From: JAGPUQ01 sp036961295
Lineage (GTDB): Bacteria; Pseudomonadota; Gammaproteobacteria; Pseudomonadales; Porticoccaceae
Direction of reading: 5' to 3'
Length of the DNA stretch: 64,000 nucleotides
NCBI GenBank assembly: GCA_036961295.1
Contig: JBALVX010000001.1
Location: forward strand, 248,001-312,000
Shown: piece by piece, positions 51,483 to 60,396 of the stretch
How the letters are laid out: the number at the start of each line of letters is the position of its first letter
How positions within the stretch are numbered: the first letter of the stretch is position 1
Program-made: the position numbers and the translations under genes
Notes under the pieces: model-generated
The model's database searches: none
What the model saw: the letters and a program-made list of their open reading frames with translations, nothing else
Told to the model about the DNA's origin: nothing

Positions 51483-52727
51483 ATGAGTGTTAACGATCGC
51501 TGGTTATTGCCGGACGGTATAGAAGATATATTGCCAAGCCGAGCCTATAAGGTGGAACGGTTGCGGCGGCGGCTACTCGATTTGTATCACACCTGGGGCT
51601 ACGACTTAGTGGTGCCGCCCCTGGCGGAATTTACCGAGTCCCTGTTCAGTAGTTCTGGCTCTGATTCGAGTTCTGATCTGGATTTAATGACCTTTAAAAT
51701 CACCGACCAGCTTAGTGGTCGAATGATGGGGGTGCGTGCTGATATTACGCCACAGGTGGCGCGCATGGACGCCCACAGCCTGCGTCGGGACAACCCAAGC
51801 CGCTTCTGCTACGCCGGACAGGTCTTGTATACCCGCCCGCGCAGTGCCCTGGAAACCCGTTCGCCGATTCAGGTGGGCGTAGAGTTGTTTGGCGAAGCCC
51901 GACTCGATGCGGATCGCGAAGTGATTCGCCTATTGGTGGAGTCGCTCACCCTGGCGGGTGTTAAGCAACTTCATTTAGATATCGGGCACGTCGGTATTTA
52001 TCGAGGCATTGAAGAGGCCCTGACCATTGATGCCGCTCTCAAACTTGAATTATTTGATCTGCTTCAGCAAAAAGATGCGTCATTAGAAGCGTGGATTGCC
52101 GAGCACATCAGCGACTCCGCTATGGCTGATATTCTGGTGGCTTTACCTGGTTTGTGCGGCGATGCCTCGGTATTGGTGCGCGCAGAGCAAGTGTTGTCGG
52201 ATGCGCCCGACGGGGTGCTCGCCGCGTTAACAGAATTACAAGCCATGGTTGCCGGATTGCAGAGAGACTGCCCGGGGGTGGAGTTGTTTCTTGACCTTGG
52301 CGAGTTGCGTGGTTACCACTATCACACGGGTATTGTGTTTGCCGCCTACGGGGCGGCTAGTCCGGTGGCGCTCGGACACGGAGGTCGCTACGATCACGTG
52401 GGCGAACAATTTGGTCGCGCTCGACCGGCGACCGGCTTTGGTCTGGATTTGGGTTTTCTGGCAGACCTGATCGATGGTGCGGAACCCATCGCGGCCGGTA
52501 TTTATGCGCCGGCCTTATCCGAATCAGAGGCAGGGCGAGAGGCAGAGTCAAAATCAGGGACTGTTGGAGTAGCTGCGTCCGAGTTAGAAAAAATGGTCAG
52601 CGAGCTGCGTGCAGCGGGACAGCGAGTGGTGTGTGGCTTCCCGGGACAGCAAGCGGATTACAACGAGCTTTGCTGCGACCGGATACTGAAGTACCGGGAC
52701 GGTAGTTTTCAGGTTGAAGCTATTTAG
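51483..52727 (+). CDS. hisZ: ATP phosphoribosyltransferase regulatory subunit HisZ
   Basis: A 414-residue histidyl-tRNA-synthetase-like protein that activates the short form of HisG, the first enzyme of histidine synthesis. LLPDGIEDILPSRA and GVRADITPQVARMDAHSL are class II synthetase-like motifs; YHYHTGIVFAAYG and GHGGRYDHVGEQFG complete the fold. An unusual Ser/Glu/Ala-rich insert lies near residues 343-363. Its place between hflC and purA is typical of Pseudomonas-like genomes and implies that the genome has the short HisG. Confidence 0.92.
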   Translation: MSVNDRWLLPDGIEDILPSRAYKVERLRRRLLDLYHTWGYDLVVPPLAEFTESLFSSSGSDSSSDLDLMTFKITDQLSGRMMGVRADITPQVARMDAHSLRRDNPSRFCYAGQVLYTRPRSALETRSPIQVGVELFGEARLDADREVIRLLVESLTLAGVKQLHLDIGHVGIYRGIEEALTIDAALKLELFDLLQQKDASLEAWIAEHISDSAMADILVALPGLCGDASVLVRAEQVLSDAPDGVLAALTELQAMVAGLQRDCPGVELFLDLGELRGYHYHTGIVFAAYGAASPVALGHGGRYDHVGEQFGRARPATGFGLDLGFLADLIDGAEPIAAGIYAPALSESEAGREAESKSGTVGVAASELEKMVSELRAAGQRVVCGFPGQQADYNELCCDRILKYRDGSFQVEAI

Positions 52728-52797
52728 CAGCCATCGGGATGCTACAGTCATCCAGGTACAGCAATCACCAATCAAAGTTAAAAAATCGAGTGTTTAA

Positions 52798-54090
52798 ATG
52801 GGTAGGAATGTAGTTGTGCTCGGCACCCAATGGGGTGACGAGGGGAAAGGCAAGATTGTTGATCTACTGACAGATGAGGCAGCGCTGGTTGCTCGGTTTC
52901 AGGGTGGACACAATGCGGGGCATACGCTGGTTATCGATGGTAAAAAAACCGTCTTACACCTGATCCCGTCGGGCGTTTTACGCGATGGCGTGACGTGCTT
53001 GATTGGTAACGGCGTGGTGTTGGCTCCCGATGCGCTGTTAAAAGAAATTGAAGAATTAGAAAGCGCGTCTGTGCCCGTGCGCGAACGCCTTAAATTATCG
53101 CCTGCTTGCCCCTTAATTTTGCCCTATCACGTCGCCCTTGATCAGGCGCGGGAGACCGCTCGCGGCGCTGAAAAAATTGGTACCACCGGGCGCGGCATTG
53201 GCCCGGCCTACGAAGACAAAGTGGCCCGGCGCGGCCTGCGTCTTGGCGATCTGTTTAACGAAAATGAATTTGCCGAAAAATTGCGGGAGGTAATGGAGTA
53301 CCACAACTTTATGTTGAGCCATTACTATCACGCCGAAGAGTGTGATTACGAGGCAACATTGGCCCTGGCCAGAGCATGGGCTGTGGAATTAAAGCCCATG
53401 GTTGCCGACGTTACCGGATTGTTACACGAGGCCAGAATTGCCGGCGAAAACATCTTGTTTGAAGGGGCTCAGGGTTCCTTGCTCGATATTGATCACGGCA
53501 CCTATCCCTTTGTGACGTCGTCTAACACCACAGCGGGTGGTACTGCCACGGGCAGTGGTTTTGGGCCGCTGTATCTCGATTATGTACTCGGTATCACCAA
53601 GGCGTACACCACGCGCGTGGGTTCGGGGCCGTTTCCTACCGAATTATTTTGTGATATCGGTGCGCACCTCGCCGAAAAAGGCCATGAGTTTGGTGCCACT
53701 ACCGGACGGCCTCGGCGCTGCGGTTGGTTCGATGCGGTGGCACTTAAGAAAGCCGTTAATATCAATAGCATTTCTGGTTTGTGTTTCACTAAACTCGATG
53801 TGTTGGATGGCCTTGAGCACGTGAATATTTGTGTGGGTTATAAAGACGGTGAAGGTAACTCGGTCGAGTCGCCCATGCACGCTGACGATTACGTCGGTAT
53901 TCAACCGGTGTACGAAACGCTGCCTGGGTGGAGTGAATCTACTTTAGGTGTGACGACTTTGGATGCCTTGCCAGCGGCTGCGCTCAGCTATATTCGTCGG
54001 GTCGAAGAGCTTGTCGGCGTTCCTATCGATATTATCTCTACTGGCCCTGATCGGGTGGAAACCATTATTCTCAGGCACTCTTTCCACTAA
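52798..54090 (+). CDS. purA: Adenylosuccinate synthetase
   Basis: A 430-residue enzyme that joins IMP and aspartate using GTP in AMP synthesis. GTQWGDEGKGKIVDLL at the N-terminus, GGHNAGHTL, TGRGIGPAYEDKVAR, FEGAQGSLLDIDHGTYPFVT and the C-terminal RVEELVGVPIDIISTGPDR are invariant landmarks. It closes the conserved block; in related genomes rnr and rlmB normally come next, but here a catabolic island intervenes. Confidence 0.97.
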   Translation: MGRNVVVLGTQWGDEGKGKIVDLLTDEAALVARFQGGHNAGHTLVIDGKKTVLHLIPSGVLRDGVTCLIGNGVVLAPDALLKEIEELESASVPVRERLKLSPACPLILPYHVALDQARETARGAEKIGTTGRGIGPAYEDKVARRGLRLGDLFNENEFAEKLREVMEYHNFMLSHYYHAEECDYEATLALARAWAVELKPMVADVTGLLHEARIAGENILFEGAQGSLLDIDHGTYPFVTSSNTTAGGTATGSGFGPLYLDYVLGITKAYTTRVGSGPFPTELFCDIGAHLAEKGHEFGATTGRPRRCGWFDAVALKKAVNINSISGLCFTKLDVLDGLEHVNICVGYKDGEGNSVESPMHADDYVGIQPVYETLPGWSESTLGVTTLDALPAAALSYIRRVEELVGVPIDIISTGPDRVETIILRHSFH

Positions 54091-54188
54091 ACTCGACAAG
54101 ATTTTTCCCGTCTAGCGCTCAATTGTAGTCTACTTTAATTAGAAAAATGATAGATTATTCCTCAATATATATGTGCCTTCAGGTCTAC

Positions 54189-54217
54189 TTGACAGTTGAA
54201 TCCTGGAAGGGCTAAGG
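54189..54217 (+). promoter_or_regulatory. Possible sigma-70 promoter of the alcohol dehydrogenase gene
   Basis: TTGACA (54189-54194) is a consensus -35 box; CTAAGG (54212-54217) at 17 nt spacing is a weak -10. The start codon is 37 nt further on. Confidence 0.35.
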
Positions 54218-54253
54218 TTGCTCACCTAAAAATTAACCCTATGAGGTGTTCTG

Positions 54254-55309
54254 ATGAAAGCAGCAGTACTCGAAACGTTTAATTCTCCCATGGTTATCCA
54301 TCAAAATTGGGCCGAACCTAAATGTGGTCCGGAAGACGCCATCATCAAAGTAGCCGCGAATGGTGTATGTCGTAGCGACTGGCACGTTTGCGTTGGCGAC
54401 TGGGACTGGTTGGGCCTGCAGCCAGAACTACCTCATGTGATTGGCCACGAATTTGTTGGCACCGTGGCAGAAGTAGGCTCGCAGGTTAAGGGTTACAAAG
54501 TAGGTGACCGAGTCGTTTGTCCGTTTAACCTCGGTTGCGGTGCTTGTGAATACTGCCTGGGCGGACATCAAAATACCTGCGGTGAAGGTAAGTTAGCGGG
54601 CTTTGCAACTTCCGGTGGCTATGGCGAATACGCCCACATCCTGAAAGCAGATATGAATCTGGTGAGCTTGCCGGAATCGGTAGCTTTTACTGAGGCCGCA
54701 GGGATGGGTTGTCGTTTTATGACCTCCTTTCACGGCATTGTCGATCAGGCAAAAGTAAGTGGTGGCGAATGGGTGGCAATTCACGGCTGTGGCGGTATTG
54801 GCCTGGCTGCAATCCAGATCGCAAATGCTGTCGGCGCCAATGTGATCGCCATTGATATCAACGACAAGAGTTTGGAAGTGGCCAGAAAAATGGGTGCCGT
54901 GCATACCATTAATGCGGGTAGTGGCAATGTTGCTGAAGCGGTCAAGGAATACACCAAAGGTGGTGTCGATGTATCCGTTGATGCTTTAGGTATAGCAACG
55001 ACGTGTTTGAACTCGGTAATGAGTTTGAAAAAACAGGGGCGGCATTTACAGATCGGATTGACGTCCCGTGCAGAAGAAGGTTTTGTTTCTTTGCCCGTGG
55101 ATATGATGGTGGCGATGGAGTTGAAATTGATTGGCACTATTGGCATGCAGCCTCGGCGTTACGGTGCTATGTTAAATATGGTGCAATCTGGCAAGCTTCG
55201 CCCCGGTGAAATGATCACCAGCGTGATTCCGGTTGAGGAAGCGCCAGCTGTGATTGCATCAATGGGTGACTACGGTACTGTCGGTACAACGGTTGTTAGT
55301 TGGGAATAG
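54254..55309 (+). CDS. Zinc-dependent alcohol dehydrogenase (medium-chain)
   Basis: A 351-residue MDR-type dehydrogenase. The catalytic zinc ligands appear in NGVCRSDWH and GHEFVG, and the structural zinc site in CGACEYCLGGHQNTC; the Rossmann motif is GCGGIGLAA. It should oxidise a primary or secondary alcohol with NAD(P), perhaps feeding the neighbouring acyl-CoA genes. TGAGGTG precedes the ATG. A terminator follows, so it is transcribed alone from the candidate promoter upstream. Confidence 0.88.
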   Translation: MKAAVLETFNSPMVIHQNWAEPKCGPEDAIIKVAANGVCRSDWHVCVGDWDWLGLQPELPHVIGHEFVGTVAEVGSQVKGYKVGDRVVCPFNLGCGACEYCLGGHQNTCGEGKLAGFATSGGYGEYAHILKADMNLVSLPESVAFTEAAGMGCRFMTSFHGIVDQAKVSGGEWVAIHGCGGIGLAAIQIANAVGANVIAIDINDKSLEVARKMGAVHTINAGSGNVAEAVKEYTKGGVDVSVDALGIATTCLNSVMSLKKQGRHLQIGLTSRAEEGFVSLPVDMMVAMELKLIGTIGMQPRRYGAMLNMVQSGKLRPGEMITSVIPVEEAPAVIASMGDYGTVGTTVVSWE

Positions 55310-55354
55310 TTGCGGGCTGGTATTTTTAATACTGGTTTCTACTACAAATAATAA

Positions 55355-55386
55355 GCGCCCGTAGTTTTACTGCGGGCTTTTTTTTT
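55355..55386 (+). terminator. Intrinsic terminator after the alcohol dehydrogenase
   Basis: GCCCG (55357-55361) pairs with CGGGC (55373-55377), extended inward by AGT/ACT, and is followed by nine T. Confidence 0.85.
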
Positions 55387-55480
55387 ACACAATTTAATAT
55401 CTAAATCCGGTTCGTTGATCAATCAGCGCTATCGATGTTCAAGAGATCACCAATAAAATCTTTCGCACCAGGAGAGCAGC

Positions 55481-56416
55481 ATGTCAGTAGTCAGCACAGC
55501 CGTCACCAACACCTTTGCGGGAGGGCCACTGGATCGTTGCAGCGAGCTACGTAGTAATGCGGAATGGCTTGCGGAGCAGCGCGTCGCGCCACAGTCCCGG
55601 ATTGTCGCCTACTATCGCCTGGAGCCGCTGGTGACTCGCGGAGTAGGGGGTATTGGTTGGTTGTCGCCGGATGAGTTGTCGATCTACCCAGAAGCGGATT
55701 TGCCGAGAATCTTCCTGGGCAAGGACGATGCCGGTATCGCGCACTTCGCAGTCGATGTGAGCAGTATCGAAGATGCACCTTCGCAGTCACCATTTCGCGA
55801 TGTGGGTCGGTTTATGGATTTACGGGCCATTGCCCTGCGTTTGCCGGTGGGCGATCCATCGACTTTAGCGGCAGGCAAGGCAGTGCTTGATTGGCACGCC
55901 CGCCATCAATTTTGCGCCGTATGCGGCACCCAGACCGAAATGCGAGAGGGGGGATATATGCGTAAATGCCCCAACGAGGATTGCAATGCAGAGCACTTTC
56001 CCCGGGTTGACCCGGTGGTGATTATGCTGGCCGTGCGCGGCGACGAAGCGCTGATTGGTCGACAGGCCATGTTTCCGGCCGGCATGTATTCCGCTTTGGC
56101 GGGCTTTGTAGAGCCGGGAGAAAATATCGAAGAGGCCGTGCGGCGCGAAATTATGGAAGAAGCGGGCATCAAGATCGGCGCGGTACATTACCACTCCACG
56201 CAACCCTGGCCGTGGCCATCGTCCCTGATGATTGGCTGCTTTGCCGACGCCGAAAGCACTGATATTGTGATTGACGACGAACTGGAAGATGCGCGTTGGG
56301 CCTCCCGCAGTTTGCTGACGGCATCCTATAACGGTGAGGTGGGCACTGGTATTATATTGCCGCCGCCAATGTCCATTGCTCACACCTTGCTGAAGGCTTT
56401 TATCGATCAGGTTTAA
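55481..56416 (+). CDS. nudC: NADH pyrophosphatase / NAD-RNA decapping enzyme NudC
   Basis: A 311-residue Nudix hydrolase that cleaves NAD(H) and removes NAD caps from RNA. The zinc ribbon CAVCGTQ with CPNEDC sits at about 143-163, and the Nudix box GFVEPGENIEEAVRREIMEE (about 205-224) is intact with its Glu metal ligands. The NADH-specific SQPWPFPxS motif appears as STQPWPWPSS just downstream. AGGAG precedes the ATG. The enoyl-CoA hydratase gene follows 31 nt later, so nudC may be co-transcribed with the catabolic genes. Confidence 0.92.
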   Translation: MSVVSTAVTNTFAGGPLDRCSELRSNAEWLAEQRVAPQSRIVAYYRLEPLVTRGVGGIGWLSPDELSIYPEADLPRIFLGKDDAGIAHFAVDVSSIEDAPSQSPFRDVGRFMDLRAIALRLPVGDPSTLAAGKAVLDWHARHQFCAVCGTQTEMREGGYMRKCPNEDCNAEHFPRVDPVVIMLAVRGDEALIGRQAMFPAGMYSALAGFVEPGENIEEAVRREIMEEAGIKIGAVHYHSTQPWPWPSSLMIGCFADAESTDIVIDDELEDARWASRSLLTASYNGEVGTGIILPPPMSIAHTLLKAFIDQV

Positions 56417-56447
56417 TGTTTTTATTCACTAAGAGAAGGATAATGCG

Positions 56448-57275
56448 ATGAAATACCGGGAAATCCTCTATGCAGTTAGCGATAAAGTCGCGCTGATTAC
56501 CTTAAACCGTCCTGAAAAACTCAACGCCTGGACGCGACGCATGGCTGAAGAAATTCAGGATGCCATGATAACCGCTGGCGATGACGGTAACGTGAATGTC
56601 ATTGTACTCACCGGTGCAGGGAGAGGCTTTTGTGCCGGTGCCGATATGAAGTTGCTTACTGATATTCAGGATGGTGAACAGGCCGCTGAGCGACGCGACC
56701 CGGATGACCTTCCCAAGCCCCGGCCTCAGAATGTACGGCCCGATTATCAACACAAGTATTCTTATTTTCCGGCCATTCCGAAACCCATTATTTGTGCCAT
56801 CAATGGCCCGGTGGCGGGCATAGGTTTCGTGCTCACCTTATTTTGCGATATGCGTATTGCCGCCGCCGATGCCAAATTTACTTCAGCATTTGTTAAGCGC
56901 GGATTAATTGTTGAATACGGTGGGGCCTGGTTGTTGCCGCGTATTACTGGCGTGACTAATGCAATGGATATACTTCTGTCCGGGCGTGTATTTGATGGCG
57001 ACGAAGCTCAACGTTTAGGCGTGGTGAGCCGGGTTTTACCAAGCGAAGGTTTTCAGGGTTCAGCAATGGATATCGCTCGCGAAATGGCCAACAACAATTC
57101 GCCGCGTTCTATGCAGGTGGTGAAACGTCAGGTTTGGGAAAGTTTGTATGCTGACCTCGATAGCTCAATAGAATTAGCCGTTGAAGAAATGCATGCCAGC
57201 ATTAAAAGTGAAGATTTTAAAGAAGGTGTTGCACATTTTATGGAAAAACGTGCGCCTAGCTTTTCCGGAAAATAG
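56448..57275 (+). CDS. Enoyl-CoA hydratase/isomerase family protein
   Basis: A 275-residue crotonase-fold protein. The oxyanion-hole segments are GAGRGFCAGADMKLL (about 58-72) and GPVAGIGFVLTLFCD (about 117-131); FTSAFVKRGLIVEYGGAWLLPRITG is the following conserved helix-loop. One of the usual hydratase Glu residues appears as Glu near EYGG, but which of hydratase or isomerase activity it has is open. AAGGA precedes the ATG. The stop codon lies in a triplicated 14-nt repeat, and the thiolase-like gene starts 116 nt downstream. Confidence 0.87.
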   Translation: MKYREILYAVSDKVALITLNRPEKLNAWTRRMAEEIQDAMITAGDDGNVNVIVLTGAGRGFCAGADMKLLTDIQDGEQAAERRDPDDLPKPRPQNVRPDYQHKYSYFPAIPKPIICAINGPVAGIGFVLTLFCDMRIAAADAKFTSAFVKRGLIVEYGGAWLLPRITGVTNAMDILLSGRVFDGDEAQRLGVVSRVLPSEGFQGSAMDIAREMANNNSPRSMQVVKRQVWESLYADLDSSIELAVEEMHASIKSEDFKEGVAHFMEKRAPSFSGK

Positions 57276-57308
57276 CTTCTGGTAAATAGCCCTAGGAAAA
57301 TAATGTGT
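57267..57308 (+). repeat. Three tandem copies of a 14-nt repeat overlapping a stop codon
   Basis: GGAAAATAGCTTCT (57267), GGTAAATAGCCCTA (57281) and GGAAAATAATGTGT (57295). The first unit contains the last codons and the TAG of the enoyl-CoA hydratase gene; each copy carries another TAG or TAA. Confidence 0.82.
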
Positions 57309-57391
57309 TGGACGAATAAGTATTCAGTTTTTCGGGTTTGGCAGTATCGTATTGTTTAATTTAGTTGTTGCGTCCCATTAAGGAAATCTCC

Positions 57392-58564
57392 ATGAGTATT
57401 CGAGGCAAGGCCTATATTGCCGGAATTTACGAGCATCCATTGCGGGATGGTACGGGTAAGACCGTGCCCCAGTTGCATGCCGAAGTAGCCAAAGGCGCGT
57501 TAGATGATGCTGGTTTAAGCAAAAACGATGTGGATGCCTATTACTGTGCCGGAGATGTCCCCGGTTTGGGTGGCATTAGCCAAGCTGAATACATGGGGCT
57601 GAGACTAAATCAGATTGACAGTACCGAAACCGGTGGTTCATCTTATATTTCTCACGTGAATCACGCGGCTCAGGCTATTGCCACCGGTCACTGTAAGGTC
57701 GCGTTAATTACACTTGCCGGTCGTCCTCGCGCCGACGCAAAAGAAAAGTACCGCGCTAAGCCCGGCGGTGGAGCACCTGCGGAATACGGTTTTGAAAGCC
57801 CGTTTCGTCCCACGGTAGTAAATATGTACGGTATGGCGGCAATGCGGCATATGTATGAGTTTGGTACCACCAGCGAACAATTAGCATGGATTAAAGTGGC
57901 CGCATCTCACCATGCTCAATACAACGAACACGCGATGTTGCGAGATGTGGTGAGCGTCGAGGATGTGATTAATTCGCCGATGGTGAGTGACCCCTTGCAT
58001 CGCCTCGACTGCTGTGTGGTCAGCGATGGCGGCGGTGCCATTGTGATGGTCGCCCCACAAATTGCCCGTGATCTTAAGCGTTCCTGTGTCAAAGTGCTCG
58101 GTGCAGGTGAAGCCCCTAAGCATCTGATGGGAGGTAAAGTCGATTTAACATTTTCCGGAGCACGCTGGTCGGGTCGCAAGGCTTTTGACGAAGCCGGTGT
58201 TACACAGGCAGATATTAAATACGTGTCTATTTACGATTCTTTTACCATCACTGTATTGGAAACTTTGGAAGATCTCGGGTTTTGCGAAAAGGGCGAGGGT
58301 GGAAAATTTGTTTCCGATGGAAATTTAATTTCCGGAGTTGGAAAATTGCCTTTCAATACCGACGGCGGGGGTTTGTGCAACAATCATCCTGGCGATCGCG
58401 GTGGTATGACCAAGGTGCTGGAAGCGGTACGGCAGTTGCGTGGTGAGGCCCACCCTAAAGTACAGGTGCCCAATTACGATATTGCTCTGGCCCACGGCAC
58501 CGGCGGTTTACTGGGCTCGCGTATGGGCAGCGCAACGGTGATTTTGGGATGCGAGGACGCGTGA
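57392..58564 (+). CDS. Thiolase-superfamily protein lacking the catalytic Cys (second Ltp2-like candidate)
   Basis: A 390-residue SCP-x-like thiolase fold with the same two changes as the protein at 1807: the nucleophile position in TETGGSS is Gly82, and the HDCF His is Tyr281 in YDSF. The C-terminal GHPxGASG loop reads NTDGGGLCNNHPGDRGG. A DUF35 gene overlaps its end by 4 nt. Together these point to an acyl-CoA aldolase with a DUF35 partner rather than a thiolase. AAGGA lies 7 nt before the ATG at 57392; the longer reading from 57365 is unlikely. Confidence 0.8.
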   Translation: MSIRGKAYIAGIYEHPLRDGTGKTVPQLHAEVAKGALDDAGLSKNDVDAYYCAGDVPGLGGISQAEYMGLRLNQIDSTETGGSSYISHVNHAAQAIATGHCKVALITLAGRPRADAKEKYRAKPGGGAPAEYGFESPFRPTVVNMYGMAAMRHMYEFGTTSEQLAWIKVAASHHAQYNEHAMLRDVVSVEDVINSPMVSDPLHRLDCCVVSDGGGAIVMVAPQIARDLKRSCVKVLGAGEAPKHLMGGKVDLTFSGARWSGRKAFDEAGVTQADIKYVSIYDSFTITVLETLEDLGFCEKGEGGKFVSDGNLISGVGKLPFNTDGGGLCNNHPGDRGGMTKVLEAVRQLRGEAHPKVQVPNYDIALAHGTGGLLGSRMGSATVILGCEDA

Positions 58565-59016
58565 GTAGTTCAGACAGTGCAGCGATGACAAGCGTTAAAC
58601 AAGAATCAAAAGGAAAAGCCAGGGAGAAACCCCGGGATAAACCCAAGATGCGCGCGCCTCGTGTTAATTCCGAAACTCAAGAGTTTTGGGACGCGACTGC
58701 GGAAGGCAAGCTTCTGGTAAAAAAATGTAATAGTTGCAAAGAAAATCATTTTTATCCGCGTACCTTTTGCCCTTTCTGCTTTAGCGACGATACCGAATAT
58801 CTGGAATGTTCGGGGCGAGGTGTTATTTATAGTTACAGCGTTATTCGGCGCGGTGAGCCTTACGCTATCGCCTACGTTACGCTGGAAGAAGGGCCGACGA
58901 TGCTGACTAATCTTGTCGATTGTGGTTTTGATGCATTAGTTATTGGTCGGCAAGTGGAAGTGAATTTCGTCGATACCGGCGAAGGCTCAGCTCTGCCGTT
59001 TTTCAAACTGGTATAG
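58561..59016 (+). CDS. DUF35 zinc-ribbon/OB-fold protein, partner of the preceding protein
   Basis: A 151-residue DUF35 protein starting at a GTG that overlaps the upstream stop (GTGA), so translation is coupled. Residues 1-32 are a Lys/Arg-rich, probably disordered extension; the zinc ribbon has C56, C59, C70 and C73, and the OB fold (GRGVIYSYSVIRRG, AIAYVTLEEGPTML) follows. It is expected to bind acyl-CoA and support the cysteine-less thiolase-like protein. Confidence 0.86.
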   Translation: MSSSDSAAMTSVKQESKGKAREKPRDKPKMRAPRVNSETQEFWDATAEGKLLVKKCNSCKENHFYPRTFCPFCFSDDTEYLECSGRGVIYSYSVIRRGEPYAIAYVTLEEGPTMLTNLVDCGFDALVIGRQVEVNFVDTGEGSALPFFKLV

Positions 59017-59077
59017 CTGGTGTGAAGAGTGGTCAAAAGAATTCAATAAAAACGTAATTTATTACTAGGAGTAAAAA

Positions 59078-60295
59078 ATGGCAAGGGTTCACGTTCTCGA
59101 AGGTATTAAGGTTTTGGATTTCACCCATGTGCTAGCGGGACCTAGTTGCACACGTTTACTGGCGGAAACCGGTGCAGAGATTATAAAAATAGAAGCAACA
59201 CCAGCTGGAGATATGGTGCGCCTTATGCCGGCTATTAAAGACGGTCGAAGCGCCTATTATATCCAGCAGAACCGGGGTAAAAAATCTCTTTGTATGAATT
59301 TGCGAGATTCTCGCGCGCAGAAAGCGATCTACGAACTGGTGAAGGACGTGGATGTGGTGGTGGAGAATTTTACACCTGGAGTGATGAAGCGCCTAAATAT
59401 CGACTATCAAACTCTCAAGGCGATTAATCCCAATATCGTCATGTGTTCTATCTCGGCCTTTGGGCAAACAGGCCCGCTGTCTAACCTGCCGGGCTTTGAC
59501 TATATCGCTCAGGCCTACGCGGGGGTTATCGACATGATCGGTGAGGAGAATGGTTCGCCTTACTTTCCAGGTTTAGGTATGGGGGATGTTTCTACTGGTG
59601 CCCACGCCTACGGCGCGATTACCGCGGCCTTGTTTCATCGCGAGAGGGGCGGTGGTGGTCAGTATTTAGATATTGCTCTGCTCGATTGCCTATTCCATTG
59701 CCATGAAATTAATGTCCAGGGCTACGACGGTAGCAATGGTGAATTGGTACCTCATCGCTCTGGCGCTCATCACTTTGCCGTTGCGCCGCTGGGTCTGTTT
59801 AAAGGCAAGGAAAAATATTTGGTGATTATTGCCCTGGGTCAGCAGTGGGATAGTCTGATGAATATTATTGGTAAGCCGGAATTCATAACAGATCCTCGCT
59901 TTGTCGATAACGCGGGCCGGGTCGAGCACAATGCTGTATTGATCGAAGCCATAGAAAGCTGGTTGAAATCCACGGCAAGCGACGACGAAGCGGTGCGACT
60001 TTTACAAGAAGGCCACGTGCCGGTAGCCCCGGTGCTGAGTGTTCCGGAAGCCATGTCTCATCCGCATTTAGTCGAGCGTAAGACAGTGCGTACCGTGAGT
60101 GATAGAGCCTTCGGCGATGTTAAAGTCCCCGGTATGCCGTTGCGTTTTTCCCAGTACCCAGAATTTCTAGATCTACAAGCGGCATTTTTAGGTGAGCACA
60201 ACAACGAAGTGCTAAGCAGTATTGGGTTTTCCACAGAGGATATTCAGGCTATGGCCGACGAAGGTGTGCTGGGCAGTGAGTCCATACCTGATTAA
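59078..60295 (+). CDS. CaiB/BaiF family CoA-transferase
   Basis: A 405-residue class III CoA-transferase that moves CoA between carboxylic acids. Family landmarks are VLDFTHVLAGPSCTRLLA, GAEIIKIE, QQNRGKKS, NFTPGVM, SAFGQTGPLSNLPGFDYIAQA and the probable catalytic Asp170 in GMGDVSTG. It is colinear with the next gene product and clearly its paralogue. It could activate the pathway acid without ATP; donor and acceptor are unknown. A TAGGAG sequence precedes the ATG. Confidence 0.9.
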   Translation: MARVHVLEGIKVLDFTHVLAGPSCTRLLAETGAEIIKIEATPAGDMVRLMPAIKDGRSAYYIQQNRGKKSLCMNLRDSRAQKAIYELVKDVDVVVENFTPGVMKRLNIDYQTLKAINPNIVMCSISAFGQTGPLSNLPGFDYIAQAYAGVIDMIGEENGSPYFPGLGMGDVSTGAHAYGAITAALFHRERGGGGQYLDIALLDCLFHCHEINVQGYDGSNGELVPHRSGAHHFAVAPLGLFKGKEKYLVIIALGQQWDSLMNIIGKPEFITDPRFVDNAGRVEHNAVLIEAIESWLKSTASDDEAVRLLQEGHVPVAPVLSVPEAMSHPHLVERKTVRTVSDRAFGDVKVPGMPLRFSQYPEFLDLQAAFLGEHNNEVLSSIGFSTEDIQAMADEGVLGSESIPD

Positions 60296-60396
60296 GCAGC
60301 GAGCGGGTTCGCAACTACAATGCCATCCTGAGACACAAAATACTGTAAGTTTTAAATTTACACACAACTAAAAACTAGTTTTATCGGACGTCGAAT

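Noticed and set aside
54091..54253. A tRNA after purA
   Set aside because: No cloverleaf or T-loop sequence is present.
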